Source of the DNA: Coniferiporia sulphurascens
Lineage: Eukaryota > Basidiomycota > Agaricomycetes > Hymenochaetales > Hymenochaetaceae
DNA length: 64,000 nt
Assembly: GCA_002794785.1 (NCBI GenBank)
Contig: NBBA01000011.1
Span: 1,240,001 to 1,304,000, forward strand
Reading direction: 5' to 3'
Positions within the stretch are counted from its first letter, which is position 1. Each line of letters opens with the position of its first letter. The position numbers were made by a program, and so were the translations under genes. The notes under the pieces are model-generated. The model was not told the DNA's origin and made no database searches. It was given only the letters and a program-made list of their open reading frames with translations. Below, in pieces: positions 44,826 to 59,816 of the stretch.

Positions 44826-47414
44826 CTACGAGCTCGCAAACTTTGCGGAGGGTCCGCCCTCTGACGGGAACAAATCACGCTTGTCCCTTGTTGGGCTCGA
44901 GATTTGATCCGCGAGGTTCGTTAATTCATTCGTGTCTTGCTTCCCGTCAACAGCCTCTTTAATGAGCGAGATTGTGCTCTCCATGCTGCGTCGCCGCGTA
45001 CTCGGGCTGGTCATCGTTGTTCCTAGACTTGCCTGACGCCCATGTCCACGTCTAAAGGGCGACGACATCGAGCCACTGCCTGACGTCGGAGTCCCCGGTG
45101 ACATTGGCTGTGACTGGTTTGATCCTGGCTCTGGAGCACGTGATACAGTGGGTGCGATTGAACCGTTCGTAATGGCAGCCTCGATGGCGGCCTTAATACC
45201 GTTCGGTGAGGGTGATGACCTCCCGTCGTCACTCGGTGTTGCAGGACTGGAGAGATGCGGCGCCACTTCGTCAGGGTCCATGAGATCCGGTGGAAGGCGC
45301 TCGTTTTCAATGTCGGACTTCCGACTTAAGTAATAAGGCAGGTTGTTCACGTCAGCATAAGAGCAATGTCGAGAAGATTAGGACTTACGCGTCCTCGAAG
45401 CCGTTAATGGCATCCTTGATGCCCTCCGCGCCCAGTGCAAGTGTTCCATACGGCAGCTTGCCTGAACCAGACACGTTCTTGAGCTCCGAGACACGCTCAG
45501 ATTCTTCACTATACATCCCATTAGAGTCAAACCTCGCTATATAGAGAATGAACGAACCGTAGTAGAGAGAATACCCTTGAAATGCGGCCCACAGCCAAAA
45601 TCTTATTTTTTATGATCTTCCTGCGCTCTGCTGACTCCTGGGCGGCAGTAGATGATGGAGTGACTACTGACTCCTCGTCTGAGCTCTCGTCTAGTTCCTC
45701 TTTCGTGCAACAGTTTAAGACAGCGACGAGCATCTCGGTAACTGCGAATGTTTGAGTATATAGATACGAAAGTAGGCACGTTAGACTTACTCTTCTCGCC
45801 CACAAATGGTAGACTCCATGTAAAGACATCCATGAAGTTCGGTAACCAATAAGGATGAGGTGTACAATTGAACTGGCGGATGTTCATAACGTTGCTCTCG
45901 TACTTCAAGACGGCAGCTTTATTATTGTATACATCGAGGTAGTTGGGCGCGGAGAAGATGGTCATAACTGACGGGAAGCCGGTCGTCTTCGTTTTACGGT
46001 ACATGCGGTAACTGCAAATGTCGTTGAGTACAGCACTACCAGTTTGATAGTCGAGAAAGCCAACAAACCCAGCATCTTGAGCCTCATGAGCTCTGATGAT
46101 GGAAAGAAGGTTATTTCTTTCAAGGAACTGACAGGCAGCTTGGTATCTGGAAAAGGGTCAGCATACACCAGCACAAAAAAGTAGTGGTACACACGTGAAG
46201 AAGAACGAGCAACCCCGCACATGGTTGTGTACAAAGCTATCCGCCGTCTTTTCCTGTCCGAAGTCCTCTGCCGGATCTGACCATAGAATGTCGCACATAA
46301 GCCCAGTCGTAGGGGGCTCGCGGAATCGGTCAATCTACACAAGGTGTTGAAAAGAAAGAGGTCAGACGACGGACTACAAGACATACCCTGCGAAGATCGT
46401 CCAGGGTATTGAGTTCGGGTGACAATCCTCCATGAATGCACAAGAACTGCTTGTTCATAATTGCCGCGAGCGGCAGAGAACAAAATGACTCCATGCATGC
46501 GTCGTAAATGCGCTCTGAGTATTTGTGTTTACCTTCAGAATAATCAGCATGCATAGATCAAGTGGAGGTCAAGAGAAAGAGCTGTACACTCAAGCTTAAA
46601 CGTGAAATAGTCAGTCAAATGACGACATTCGTGATTACCGCGAAGAAGGAAAAGAGTATCGGGATACCATATTTTCAGTGTCCACAAATAGAGAACACAC
46701 TGAGAAAAGCGCGTAAGAAGCATTCCAAAGTTTGCTAAGTTCTGACTTACTTCTATACTGAAGTATCCTCGATCGACGTAATCGCCTAGGAATAAATAGC
46801 GCGTATCGGCTGGACTCCCGCCCACTTCAAACAATTTCATAAGGTCGTACTGCGAAAGCATCATCTATTAATACTTCCACATATTCCACCAACAGGGCCG
46901 ATCTCACATATTGTCCATGAATGTCCCCGCATACTAGAGCCAAGGTGTATCAGTGCGACATGCGTTTCGTGAGCGATAGTCGTTAGGCCGTTTAGAGTGG
47001 AGGACAGACCAGTAATTGGTGCATCGACCTCAAGCAGGTTTGGCTCTGCACGTAGAAGTTCTGTCCCCTTATCTAGAATATAGAGCGCTTGGTCCTCCGT
47101 GAGACGGCCCTCGCGGTAAAAATGGTTCTTCAAGAACGCGACATCCGGCTTCGATGGATCCTCGCGCGAGAAGAACTGTGCGTTTGTAGGCACGGACATC
47201 GCGGGTGCTTGCACCTATGGCACATGCAGCTGGATCATTAGAATAACTAGCCAAGACACAAGACAAAAACACGCACATCTTTAATGACCCGCTCCTGCGT
47301 ACTCACACTGGAGCCGTCTTCGAGTTGGTGCTGGGTGAAATCGATCTCTGGAACTGGTGCCTTCTCGACAATCTGAGTGATTGCACGCTGCAGATGGGCT
47401 TGCGCAGAAGACAT
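44826..47414 (-). CDS. CNA1: calcineurin catalytic subunit A (PP2B)
   Basis: Calcium/calmodulin-dependent Ser/Thr phosphatase, 655 residues in twelve exons (47414-47277, 47214-47010, 46933-46908, 46849-46751, 46699-46588, 46532-46387, 46334-46195, 46146-46069, 46011-45791, 45741-45558, 45508-45389, 45324-44826). Metal-binding motifs GDIHGQ, GDYVDRG and RGNHEC are intact, and LWSDP, SFFFTYQA and [13 protein letters not shown] follow. The calcineurin-B-binding helix region follows the catalytic core ([19 protein letters not shown]). The calmodulin-binding segment is [20 protein letters not shown]. The autoinhibitory-like region is [21 protein letters not shown] Ser/Pro-rich tail, [17 protein letters not shown], ends the protein. 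Regulates stress, morphogenesis and cation response in fungi via Crz1-type factors (family knowledge). It is intact in every motif visible. Confidence 0.97.
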
Positions 47415-47675
47415 GGCCACTCGTGCGTCTGGTGTTGTTATGGTAGTAAAGGCGACGACGAGGGCGGTCAGAGTAAGGAGTGGAGGACTCGTCGCTCTAG
47501 ACCTACTAGTTTGCGCGTCTTGGCGGGGTTTGAATTAAACGGTTACCTCTTGTGGGCGATTCTAATGATCTTATTATACCCTTCGGGCTTTTGACAGGTT
47601 ACAAGTTCGTATAGAAGTATGTAAGTTTCTCTTCACACTGCTCTAATTCTTCATAATGTAAATGTATATTCAGAA

Positions 47676-48949
47676 TTAGCCGAAGTATAATGCTAATACA
47701 TGTTTCGCGACGTTGAATCCCAAAAGAGAAACTATGTATGCCGCAAAGAGAGGTAGTAAAGGCGATAACAACAGTTCCGTTCGGACGAGAAACGGGAGAG
47801 CTGCATAGCGCGCACTGCATAAGGGTAGTTCTAGGCCAGATGTAAAAGATGGGCTTACCGTTTAGGCCCAAATATACGCCATACACGTACTGTGCGAAGC
47901 TGATAGTCCATCAGACATTGACACAGGAGACCACAGCATCACCCGAACTCACCCAGCTAGATACAGCGTATTTCCCACCCACAAGCATACCCAGTTATCC
48001 TTCAATACTATAGGCACGAGGAAAAGCTGCGCAAGGTATAGTGTTAAATAAAAAGGGAAAAACGCGTTGGTATGCACGTCGAAAGCGTAAGCCCATTCGA
48101 CGGTGGTGTCCGCAGGGTTAGCGTGTGAAGGTGGCGAAAGTAAAAGCTGGTTCGAGATGAACCTAGAAGCATGGTCAGCTTGGTTAGGGTATTTTTAGAA
48201 GTTCATTCGGACATACCATATTATAGTCGCAATAACAATACCAACTAGGAGAAAGTCTCTCAAGATCATGAGGACTGCTAATCGGATGGCTTCCCAAGGG
48301 GAATAGTACCAGACTATTGACCACGCTATAGCAGACACTAAACTCCAGGTGTCAGCCCCCAAAGAAATGATTGCAGTCGAAATTGAGCTTACCAGTTAAA
48401 CACGCGCCAATCAAAACGAGTATAGCGGGATCATCTCTTGCCCATGTATTTTTTGTTTCTGAAACTTCCTTTGAAAACCAAATGACTCTGAGAAAGTGTA
48501 ACACGTACGTTTGTGAAAGTAAACATTACGATACCTATAATGAACACGCTAACGTTATTTGAGGTACAAAAACAAGGCCTGATTGTAGACTTACACTCGT
48601 TTGGGCGCGAGACACAGGTAAGTCAGCTGCCACGCAGCAAGCTCAAAATCCTGAAGCGCAGCTTAGACTTTAAAAACACTTATAGCAACGGGGGTCGTGT
48701 ACTAACCATCTGGTGGAACCGATGTAACCTGCGGAACATCAAGGGCACCTTGGTTGAAACGGCAGGCCTGGCAAACGACGTGACATTGTTTGGAGTGCTT
48801 GGTGCGCTGACAGGTAGCAAGGCCATGTCAACATGTGCCCTAGGACGCCTGAATGTAGTGCGAGGTAGCGACACCTTGGAATAGTTTGTTGAAGCTGCCA
48901 GGTCGGGCTGCGCAGGACGTGTCGCTGACAAAGATACGGAAAGAGTCAT
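47676..48949 (-). CDS. GMH1: UNC50/GMH1 family Golgi membrane protein
   Basis: Multi-pass inner-nuclear/Golgi membrane protein related to yeast Gmh1 and animal UNC-50, linked to Arf-GEF recruitment and receptor trafficking. 295 residues in eight exons (48949-48707, 48650-48595, 48534-48509, 48458-48393, 48337-48217, 48162-47953, 47899-47859, 47800-47676). A polar N-terminus leads to LMFRRLHRFHQM/DFELAA, WQLTYLCLAPKRVYRNVYF and the signature QTKNTWARDDPAILVL. Hydrophobic helices alternate with WFISNQLLL, VEWAYAFDVHTNAFFPFYL and WVGNTLYLAG. The C-terminal helix ends in HVLALYFG. One exon is only 26 nt, and all joins are in phase. The start is the first ATG of the frame. Confidence 0.94.
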
Positions 48950-49059
48950 ATTATATAATTTCCATACATAAGCGTGTATTTTCTAGCGGAGTTTCAAGGA
49001 TGGACCTCAGACTTTCGTCGTCTTGAAAGTCCAATTACCATCTCTAACAACGAGCTCGT

Positions 49060-52000
49060 ATGGCGGACGACGCTGAAATACTCGATTGGGGAGGAGAGGA
49101 TGATGAACACTATGGTAAGTGTCGGTTTTTATTGTCAACTGAATGCGATGGAACAGTCACCACGTTTTAGGAGAAGGTCTTTACCGCACGACGAGTATGG
49201 GTGATGGCGACGATGTTGTGTCGATTGGTGGTGAGGAGGATGACATGAAGGAGTTGGCAGCCTTTCAGTCACGCTCTCTACTGGATAATGAAAATGACGG
49301 CTCGCCCCCTACCACTGCGAGGCCGCTATCCGTACAGTCGGGGAAGGTGACACCGAGACGCGACTCAGGCGATACCCGGCTCGCACCGGAGCCCTCGTCC
49401 CCTGGTGACAAGTCTCCATACGATGCCTCAGCAGGGCATAGAACTCGCCACAGGCGCTCTCAATCTCAATCCCGCTCTTTGAAAGCCCCGCTAATGCACG
49501 CGTTGCCGCCTAAACCTGTTGTTGCCGCGCCGTCTTACCGAGCTCGTACTCAGTCTAACCCAGGTTTAATGAGTGCAAGCGTCATGTCAAGCTTAAGAAG
49601 GACGCAGGATAAAGATGGTGGCAGAAGACGTGCGAATGGCTCTTCTAAGCCTCATGCATCCGATGCGCTCCCTCCTGACTGGGTAATTCGTCATTCTACG
49701 GGAAAGGGGGGAGAGACAGGCGAAACTTATTATTATAACGTTCGCACTGATATCTCCCAGTGGGAGCGACCTCTTTTTGACGATGACCACAATGGTAAGG
49801 CATCGCCTCTCAGTCCAAGGGAGATGGAGAGGACGGACTATCGGGAGTCTCATCCTGACAGCAAGACAAATAGGAGCCACAGCTCAGGCGATGTACGTTC
49901 TGACAGGCGCATTACGGACCAATCGTCCAGAGGACGCGACCAGCCCCGTCCAGCGTCTCCTGTTCACGATTTGTCTTATAGCGACCGGCATTACCGACCT
50001 GCAGGTGGGGGTGATCCTTCGTCCTCCGGGATTTTGCGTCGTGATCGGCATGAAGCGCCTGCTGTTTATGGGCCGGTCCAAGGTCAATCGCATGGCGGTG
50101 CATTTGATGAAGCTCCAGGCTCACAGAATAAGCCGCATTCTGGAAGGGCCTCTCCTCATGCTTATGGTCAACAGATTGGGTCGGAAGAAACAGGACCTCG
50201 ACGTAATTCCTTTTCAGAGCAGTCAGACCTGCCTGCTTTCCCTCGAGAATTTTCGAGAGGGGGAGGACCGCTCAGGGCGCCTCACGGATCCGGGCCCGAT
50301 CGTGGTCGAGGGATAAGGCGTAACATGGTATCTATGCAAGATATCAAGGCTCGCACCGCACCGCAACGCTTTGCAAACAACTTCGGACAAGACATGGCTC
50401 CTCATGCCGCTGGCCAGTTCAGAGCTCCTCCGCCCCTCTCCGGCGATGACGCATTACCATCATCTTACAGAAGTACGTTATCCGCATCACCTCTCCGTCC
50501 CTATGCGATTTGCATGCCTTCGCGTCTCGGGCCATGCTTTCAAACTTGTTTGTGTATGGGTGCATAGGCACAGTTTTTATCGTGCTTCATTGTGCTCATG
50601 CTTTGCCGAACGGGGTATCGTTTTTGTCTGGTTTATCGTCATGGCCCGGCATGTTTATCAGATTTATCTTGGCGGGCACTGCAGTCTTTCTGCTTTCATT
50701 AAATTCCTTAGCCATTACATTGCATCTCCTTGGGTTCTCAACATGTTTTCTACGCTTCACAGGGTACAGGTCCCGATCGCCACCGCCCACCCGAAGTCGA
50801 GACCCGCCATCACACCATGGTCGCAACAACATGGCCCCCGAAATGAGTGATCCAGTGCCTGGTCGAGGTCCGTCCTCGCGTCCAGTGGACAACAAACCCG
50901 TCTTTGGCGGACCAGTTCAAAATCAGTCTTGGAACCAGCCTGTATACGGTCGTCGCGACCCCGAGGCACCTCCCATGGATTTTGACCTCCCTCCCCGACG
51001 GCCACGCGAATCTGAGTACAATTCAAAGACGAGTATGGGTCTCGACGCGAAGAGACGAAGACTCGATGAGCGGACGGGGGATTCAGCACACGTGCGTCGC
51101 GACCGATCACTAAGTCCGAGCCCGGCGGGATCTCTAGGCCAGCTTCACCCATCGGCTTCGTATCCAAGTGGGAGGGATGGCCAGCAGCATCGACATGAAA
51201 ACAGCGAAAGTACGTTCATGGCTTCTGCCGCAGCGGCAATCTTTATTTATTCAGTTCCGCTCATTCTTATTCTTATTTTTTTTTGGCAGATCTCCGTCAA
51301 CCGAGACGCTTCCCTGACCAACCGCATAACCACAATGGAGGATTGCAAGGGGATGGATCATTTTCGGGACGTTCTGGGCCTGGTGTGCTGCCTGGCAGAC
51401 CCCGCGAGGGGAATATTGATGGCAGGTCTATTAACGGCGGTTCCAATATCCCTTCGGGACCTCGCATTAGGAACGCTCAATCAGTGGTCGAAATTGATCG
51501 AGAACCTATTGATTCTGGTCGTCGACAGATGCCGCCTGCCGGCCCTTCCGCACACATCCAGCAGCACGGGAGGCAAGGTAGGTTCGAAAACCGGAGGTTT
51601 GACGGCGGTAGGTCGACGGACCGGGCAGAGGCTGATCGCGCCTCTGAGGTAATGGAAGTAGATCTTCCGCCTCGCTCCAGGGCAGGCGGCCCCCTGCGAA
51701 GCAGTGGCTCGATGTATAGCGATCGTATGCCTAGTACAGAAAGGCGGGACAGTTTGGACCGCCCCCCAACCGGACCGCGTGCTATGCACTCCAAGGGGAG
51801 CATGCCGCCGTCCCCGATCACCAATGTGTCGACGCTGGTGCCACAGTCGGCGATCTCCACGGGAACACCATTGTTTGGGGGTGAGTCGCCATTCTTGAAG
51901 TCCTTCCGAGTATATGGCTAAAAGCAATCTAATCAGGAGGGAATTCATCGCCTCCCGGTGGGCACCCTGACGGTCCTCGTGGTCGTAGACAGACGCGGTT

Positions 52001-53943
52001 CGGCAGCCGTCCCTCAAGTCAGCAGCAACCATCCGAAAGTCGTGCAGAGCCTCCAAACAGTTGGCCTGCGCGTGACGTTGCTGCAGTCAAGGATACCGGC
52101 TCGTCTGAGGTCGGGCGCCGTGAGTTACCAATCGTCACTCAGAACGAACCTCGGTTACACGTACGACATCTTTACCTTCTTTCTAAGCTGTGCTGAATAT
52201 AACACCTGTAGGACCGACCGTCCCCATCGGAAACATTGAGGCACTTTCAGGACGGCCCATCGTATTCTCGGGGAACGTCGCCAAAACTTACAGGCTCAAA
52301 TATCGTCCCCGTCCCACCGAGAAAGGGTTGGAAAAATGTACCAGATGTTGTTGAGGTACAGCAGCGTGACTTCGCCGACTCAAAACCAAGTTGGGAGGGG
52401 CCGGTTCGGGCGCCTCATCGAGCTAACAGATCTGTACGTCGTTGACTTCTCGACATAGTCCGCTGCGCTGACGCTATTTTTAGATCGACAGAGGTAGCGG
52501 GATGACCTCGTCAGATGCTCGTCACGATGGCTTGCATGGTGATATCCAGCGGAGGATGTCGTTAAGTGATAGATCCAATGTTGTGGACGTACGAGAAATT
52601 TTTTCTTAAAGATTGGCTAGGACGTACTGATCCGAAATTATTAGGATCGCGTACCGTCTCAAAACTCGCCGCGTAGGTTGAACGAACCGGATCAGGTTTT
52701 GCAACACGGCCAATCCTCGGCGCATGATTCTAGCAATGCCCGTCGACCGGGTTCCCGTGTCGTACGTTCTGCGCAATCTAGAGGAAACCTTTTAGATACT
52801 CAACCGCAAAACCCTTTCAAGTCCCGTTTCAGCAAACTCCATGAAGGCGCATCCCCTTCGGATGAAGTTGCTCGCGAGCCGCGCGAGTGGATTCCTCGCG
52901 AGGAAGTTGCGATTGCATTTGGCGAATCTCAGACTTCAAGTGTGCACCGTGGTGATCGTCGCGCTGCTAGCCCACCGCCGCGTTCTGCTGAAACAGCCCG
53001 CTCAAATCCAAGCCACGCTTCTGTTGGGGACTTCACTCGTCAGGGCCAAACATTTGAAATGAACCGCCCGTTGCAGGAGAGGTCCCCTGGAAGTAGGGGC
53101 GATCGACGGGTGAATACTACGCCAGCGTACGAAGGTTCGCATTCTCGTCATTCAGCTGATCTCCGTGACGCACGTTACGATTCCACGCGAACCTCTGCGT
53201 ATACTCCACGCGAGCCGTCTCGACAGATTCCCCCATCACCGTCGAGTACTTCGAGGCCTTTGTATAGCCGATTAGATGGGCCGTCCAACGCTCAACAGGA
53301 TAACAGAGCCGATTTCAGAGGGAAGCCAGGATCCCATGATAATGTGGAGCGCCGCGACAATCAATTCGTTGACAATTCGATCGGCAATAATTCCTCGGGA
53401 GTCCATCCATCAAGGCTTCCAATGGTCGCATCCGCGTCGGTCAAAGACAAAGAGTCCACGGGTCACCCGGAGATGCTCACGGATGAATCGCGTACATCAC
53501 AGCCACCGTCATTCCGCATCATTCGCCCGCACTCAAAATTTTCGGACGCTCCACAGCGCCTACCAACGAGTGATACGAATAAAAGCTTTGATTCTGGAAC
53601 GCGGGAGACGAATCTTCCGCCTAGGGCCGATTTTTACGAGCGTCCTAACCAGCTTCGTTCAAATTCGTTACTTGAACGCTTGAACATGAGCACAGAATCC
53701 GAAGTAACGGGCACCCCGCAACCTTCCCTGCGCGAACGGGTGGATCTGCCGCCAAAATGGAAGAACAACGATTTTGATAACTCTGCTGAAATGTCTTTTA
53801 GTGCAAGAGGCACGCCCGATGCCGAAGATATGTTTTCCTCAAGCTATGGAAATGGGAACAGGCGAGGCCAGGGACGTGGTCGTGGTCGTGGTGGTCGGCC
53901 TAGAAGAGGAAGGGGTAGAGGAGGCTTTGGATCTACCGACTAA
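49060..53943 (+). CDS. large disordered protein with one WW domain and C-terminal RGG box
   Basis: Predicted 1414-residue protein in eight exons (49060-49114, 49171-50472, 50763-51209, 51290-51880, 51937-52160, 52212-52433, 52484-52588, 52645-53943). The short acidic first exon (MADDAEILDWGGEDDEHYG) is followed by Ser/Arg/Pro-rich sequence and a single WW domain at about residues 190-225: LPPDWVIRH, GETYYYNVRTDISQWERP, with both Trp and the terminal Pro. The rest is very rich in Arg, Ser, Pro, Gly, Asp and Gln (RDRSLSPSPAGS and similar SR-like stretches). It ends in an RGG/GRG box (GQGRGRGRGGRPRRGRGRGG). It looks like an RNA-associated or transcription/splicing adaptor that binds proline-rich partners and RNA. 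Intron 2 is long (290 nt) compared with the others. I cannot name an orthologue. Confidence 0.85.
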
Positions 53944-55874
53944 CTTGTATCACAGCGCAGATGTGGGCTTATATGTTAGGAAGAAGAAAAAGAGCGGATA
54001 TAACAAATCCGAATAGTCGCTTTTACGCTCTTGGCGATCGCGTTACCCACCGGCTTTGTTCATGCATAATCATCACCGTTTGATAATTCTAGCGGTTTAA
54101 ACCTCGCTTGGCCCTACTTCCTATTAATCGAGAGTCGCTCCGACGATGAACAGAGTCCGTTTTCCTCCTTAACTGCGGCTGATGTGTAGCCCTTGGCCGT
54201 CTTATCAATCTGGCATCCGAACTAAATTCATGCACACTGATGCGCAATTACGATTCAAGTATTCCTAGCGTGTGGTTCTGGCCTGCTTTGTTTGTGAATC
54301 TTGAAAGCGGGCATATCCCTATGCCATGGACACCTCTTTTATCACGGAGGCTTATGCGTTTGATGCAATGCAATATATTCCCGAAGATCAACTATCTTCG
54401 TTCTTCATTGGTGTGTCGGATAGTCTGAGCGGTTTATCACGGCGCAGGCTCTTTGAGTCTTATACTGGCCGATTGATAAGGTACTGAGGATTTGAAGGTT
54501 CCCAATCACTTCGTGGATGGGTTCAGCTGGTCCTAGAATCGCGCTGGCCCCTGTGCGCCTCTTGTGATACGGGTTGTGGAGGCCAAGTCGGAATTACATT
54601 TGGATTTAATTAAAGCAGCTCCGCAGGTATACCGCCATCACTTTCTTATCGGTTTTGGGTAATAATAATAAAGCTAAGTAACTTTTTTGCATACTAACGG
54701 TTTATTGCACTATTGACCGGCGAAGCGTGTTAATCTGCAGCTCAGCGGTGTGCAGCACACTGCAGAAATTATGAAATGCGGCCAAAGTACTTTTACTTTC
54801 GGCCGTCCTTGATGAGCAAGTCCTTGAGCAAGATATTCATTCTGAAGGTCATGGACTGCGAAATTCATAAGGATCTGACAAGTTTCCGAAAAGAGCAACG
54901 GCAACTGGTGTTGAATTCTCTCACGAAAAGGCTTGATGAACTCGTCGCTTCGATTGACATTTTCTGCAACTCCTCAAGTTTCAAATACCACAAGCTAAGC
55001 TGTACAGGACAGTGGACAGAAATGTGAACGAGGTCTATTCTTCTGCAATCTTACTTTGGAGGGGAAACTGGCTCGTCTTGTTTCAAATCGAGCAAGGTGA
55101 AATGCATCATAGCCCGGGAAGGGCCTAAAGTGACTCTACATGTACATATGGCGGTCGCAGGTTTGCTCGCTGTTGGTTGCGTAGAAGCACGCGAGAAGCT
55201 GCGCGTTGCGGATTCGCATACCTTGGTTACTTTCATAACAAGACGGATGCTTGAGATATGGATGTTGTCTGGACCGTCTTAGACCGTCTTACTGTACGCG
55301 ACCCACCCCAACAAGCACTCGCTTGGTGGGAACCGTCGGGAATAGGCTGCAGGTTTCAGCCGTTAGGTGTTTTGCGTATTATTTCTCCACAAAGTTGTCA
55401 GCCTCTGGTGCCGACTGGTCAATCGAAAAGGCTTTTGAATAGCGTTATAATATGGTGGTTTGCCTACGGGTTCTCTTGATTCGCCAAATGCATCCGCTCC
55501 CATTAATTGTTGCTCTCGGTGTGAAAAATGCTTTGCGATCGTTGGACCGCACGACGCCGCGTCACGATTTGCCGAGCAGCGATCAGAAGGAAAGTTCGGA
55601 TACGTAAAAAAAGTGACGGTCCGGTCCCCCGTCCTCTGCCATGGCGAGGAATTCGTACTTCCCACAAGACACGCAATTAGAAATAATCAATTCAGAAAAC
55701 ACAGGTATTACAACAGACGGCGCGCCAATTACAGCGTCGTGACAATGTAGGGGGTGGAGAAGAGAGAAGAGAGTAACATAGTCTAAGAGTCTACGGCCTG
55801 CGCCAGATCTATTGGGCCACATCACGATCCGAGAGAAATCTAGTACTACGCACACAGTCGACTCCACGGGTGAT
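53944..55874. other. gene-poor convergent region
   Basis: About 1.9 kb between two convergent genes. Several short frames occur (for example 54776-55027 +, 83 codons), but no domain, splice pattern or repeat links them. It is too long for UTRs alone, so an unrecognised non-coding RNA or a decayed gene may be here. Confidence 0.45.
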
Positions 55875-57650
<1,776 letters not shown>

Positions 57651-57711
57651 GATTGATGATAGTGAGGAGGAGGGGTGGAGTGAGGTGGACCTCTGAGGTA
57701 GGGGCAGCCTT

Positions 57712-57720
57712 TTCTTATAG
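57712..57720 (-). promoter_or_regulatory. TATA box of GDH1
   Basis: CTATAAGAA on the minus strand, 62 nt upstream of the ATG at 57650. A Cys-free CT-rich stretch follows it, a usual transcription start context in highly expressed fungal genes. Confidence 0.6.
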
Positions 57721-58131
57721 TGGTTGGTGACTCTATGCACTTCTTTCGGGCGCCCAAATCCCCATCGGCCGAGATGAGGTAAACCGGCAGGGGCCGCTCG
57801 CGTGCCGGAAGAGACTCGGACGGCGATCAGCCAGTGATAATGCACACATTCATCTAATCTCAAGTCTAATATCTGATAATGCTCGCTTACAACCGATGCC
57901 CCTGCTTTTTTCTGATCCGCCTTCATTGCCGCGCTCCCGTTCCGTTCCGTTTTGGGTCAATCTGAGTTCAGCGCTGGCGGAAACGTAGATCAAGAGTGCG
58001 AAAAAAAAAACTTTGTCGGCCGGGATTCAGACCTTAGTGGAATGAAATGTGGCAGAAAGAATTTGCGTACATGTCGGACTAGCTATCGAACGAAAGACGA
58101 GAAGAACCGAATGCCCGACGCTTCGCCGAGC
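57721..58131. other. GDH1 promoter and SEH1 3' flank
   Basis: About 410 nt. It contains a poly-A tract (around 58000) and short direct elements (GTTCCGTTCCGTTTTGGG near 57937-57954). No gene was seen. Confidence 0.5.
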
Positions 58132-59816
58132 TCAATCTGCTCCTGCGTTTTCGTCCATCTCGACGTCCGCAGTCTGCGGCCGTTCCTCCGTTTGCTCGAC
58201 GCTGATATGGCCTGCAGACCTCCAGACGCCCCCCACAGTTTGCTTCCACAGCCGCACGCGCCCGTCGTTCCCAGCAGACGACAACACAGTTCTGTTGAAA
58301 TGTAAGGCGTAGATTAGGAATAAATTCAGTTAACAGGCCTACCCTGTGATGTTCCACTCAACCCTTCCAACGCTCGACCTAACCGCTCGTCAGCTCCGCG
58401 GATTATAGGGAAACATATGGCAGCGACTACGTACTTATGATCATCAAATTCAGCCACCAAGTTCGCACTCCATTTCTCGTCCAGACTATCCATGCCAACA
58501 TCCTGGTCCTCCCCAAGGTCTGCACCGGGCCCCGACAATGAACTGGTAGGCGGGGGCGGCTTCACCTTCCAGACACGTACGTGTCCATCGCGCGAGCCCG
58601 TTGCGATGAGGTGGAACGACCTACCGCAGCTTGGCGCCCACGCAATGCTCGTCACCGCATAGGGTACCTCGCCGCTACTTCCTCCGGCAGCGGCGGCGGA
58701 ATATGCGCCGGACCGTAAAGACCCTCCCCGTGTGAACGCCGGGGCTGGAGGCAGGGGAGGGGGAGTAGGTTCGAGGGAGATAAGTATTTGCGGACGGCGA
58801 TGCGATGAGAATTGGATGATCTGAAGGGAAGTCAGAGAAACGGTTTCAGTGACGTCAGGGATAAGACCGACCTTCACTATCCCACCAACGCCGCTACCCA
58901 CGGCGAGTACCTCACCCCAGTAGCGTTCTTTACACCAACTCACACACCACCCGCCGTCTGCCTCACGCGAACCGAGCCCTGGTCGGCCCGCCCCTTGCTG
59001 GGCTGCGTTCTGCTGCTGCGCGGCCTGCAGGAGGTTCGACACGCTCGCGCCATCAAGAGCAGAAGATGCTATCTGTGTAGGGGTCGGACTGCTTGTTGCG
59101 ACGGTGTTAGAGAGGGACGATGGCCCGCGTGCTGCGTGTGTAGGGAGCGCGGGCACGTCGACCTCGTCCGCGAGTTGCCAGGCTGTAAGAGCAGGTTGCT
59201 CTAGACACTCATAGATACGCAGGTGGTTGTCCGCAGAGATCGCTGCCTGTGTAGATGATTAGGGCAGCTTCCGATGTGATGGTCATTAGGGGTGCTCACG
59301 AGCTTCAGCCCGAAGTGATGGGGCGCGAACTCAACAGCACGTACGCTGTCTTTTGCATCTAAAATTACCGCGCGTTCTACCCAACGCGAAGCCCCTGCGT
59401 GCCCGCCTGAGCTCCCCGACGCGTCCATATCAGCCTCCGTGTGCTCCCATATCTTCACTGTGCGGTCAAACGATGCAGACGCGATGATGGACCCGAACGT
59501 CGGGTGTGCCCACGAGATCTTTGTGATTGACGCGTCGTGGGCCTGCGAAGGTCTAATCAGCCAAATTGTTCACTCCAGTTTGCAAAGTGTACGACCTTCC
59601 AGTCGTCTTCGAGCTTCCACTCTCCTGTGTCTGTTACGAGCGACCAGACCTTTATTCTGCGACGATGAGCGAGGCGAGTCGTGCACGACTGGTTGGCAAA
59701 GAAGGCGCCCACCTCTGATCCAGTCCACTTGTTGCTAGGAACAGGCCGTATGAGTCGTAGCACGCGTCTGTAACCAGGTCACTGTGTGCATTTTGGATGA
59801 GGGCTGTCTGAATCAT
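58132..59816 (-). CDS. SEH1: nucleoporin SEH1 (WD40)
   Basis: WD40 beta-propeller subunit of the Y (Nup84) complex of the nuclear pore and of the SEA/GATOR2 complex. 449 residues in seven exons (59816-59713, 59656-59596, 59542-59300, 59246-58872, 58820-58435, 58363-58343, 58291-58132). Repeats are visible as LATSGLDQRIKVWSLV, IASASFDRTVKIWEH, AAISADNHLRIYE, IATGSRDGHVRVWKV and VLSSAGNDGRVRLWKQ, the last two typical of Seh1, with VEWNITG before the final blade. The protein is longer than usual for Seh1 because of Ser/Ala/Gln/Pro-rich insertions (after the third blade, LQAAQQQNAAQQGAG; later, Pro/Gly-rich). A 21-nt exon (58363-58343) codes VEWNIT. The tail is acidic (DVEMDENAGAD). Confidence 0.93.

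Noticed and set aside
54776..55027. 83-codon plus-strand frame in the WW/GDH1 gap
   Set aside because: Short, no family features and no continuing exon.
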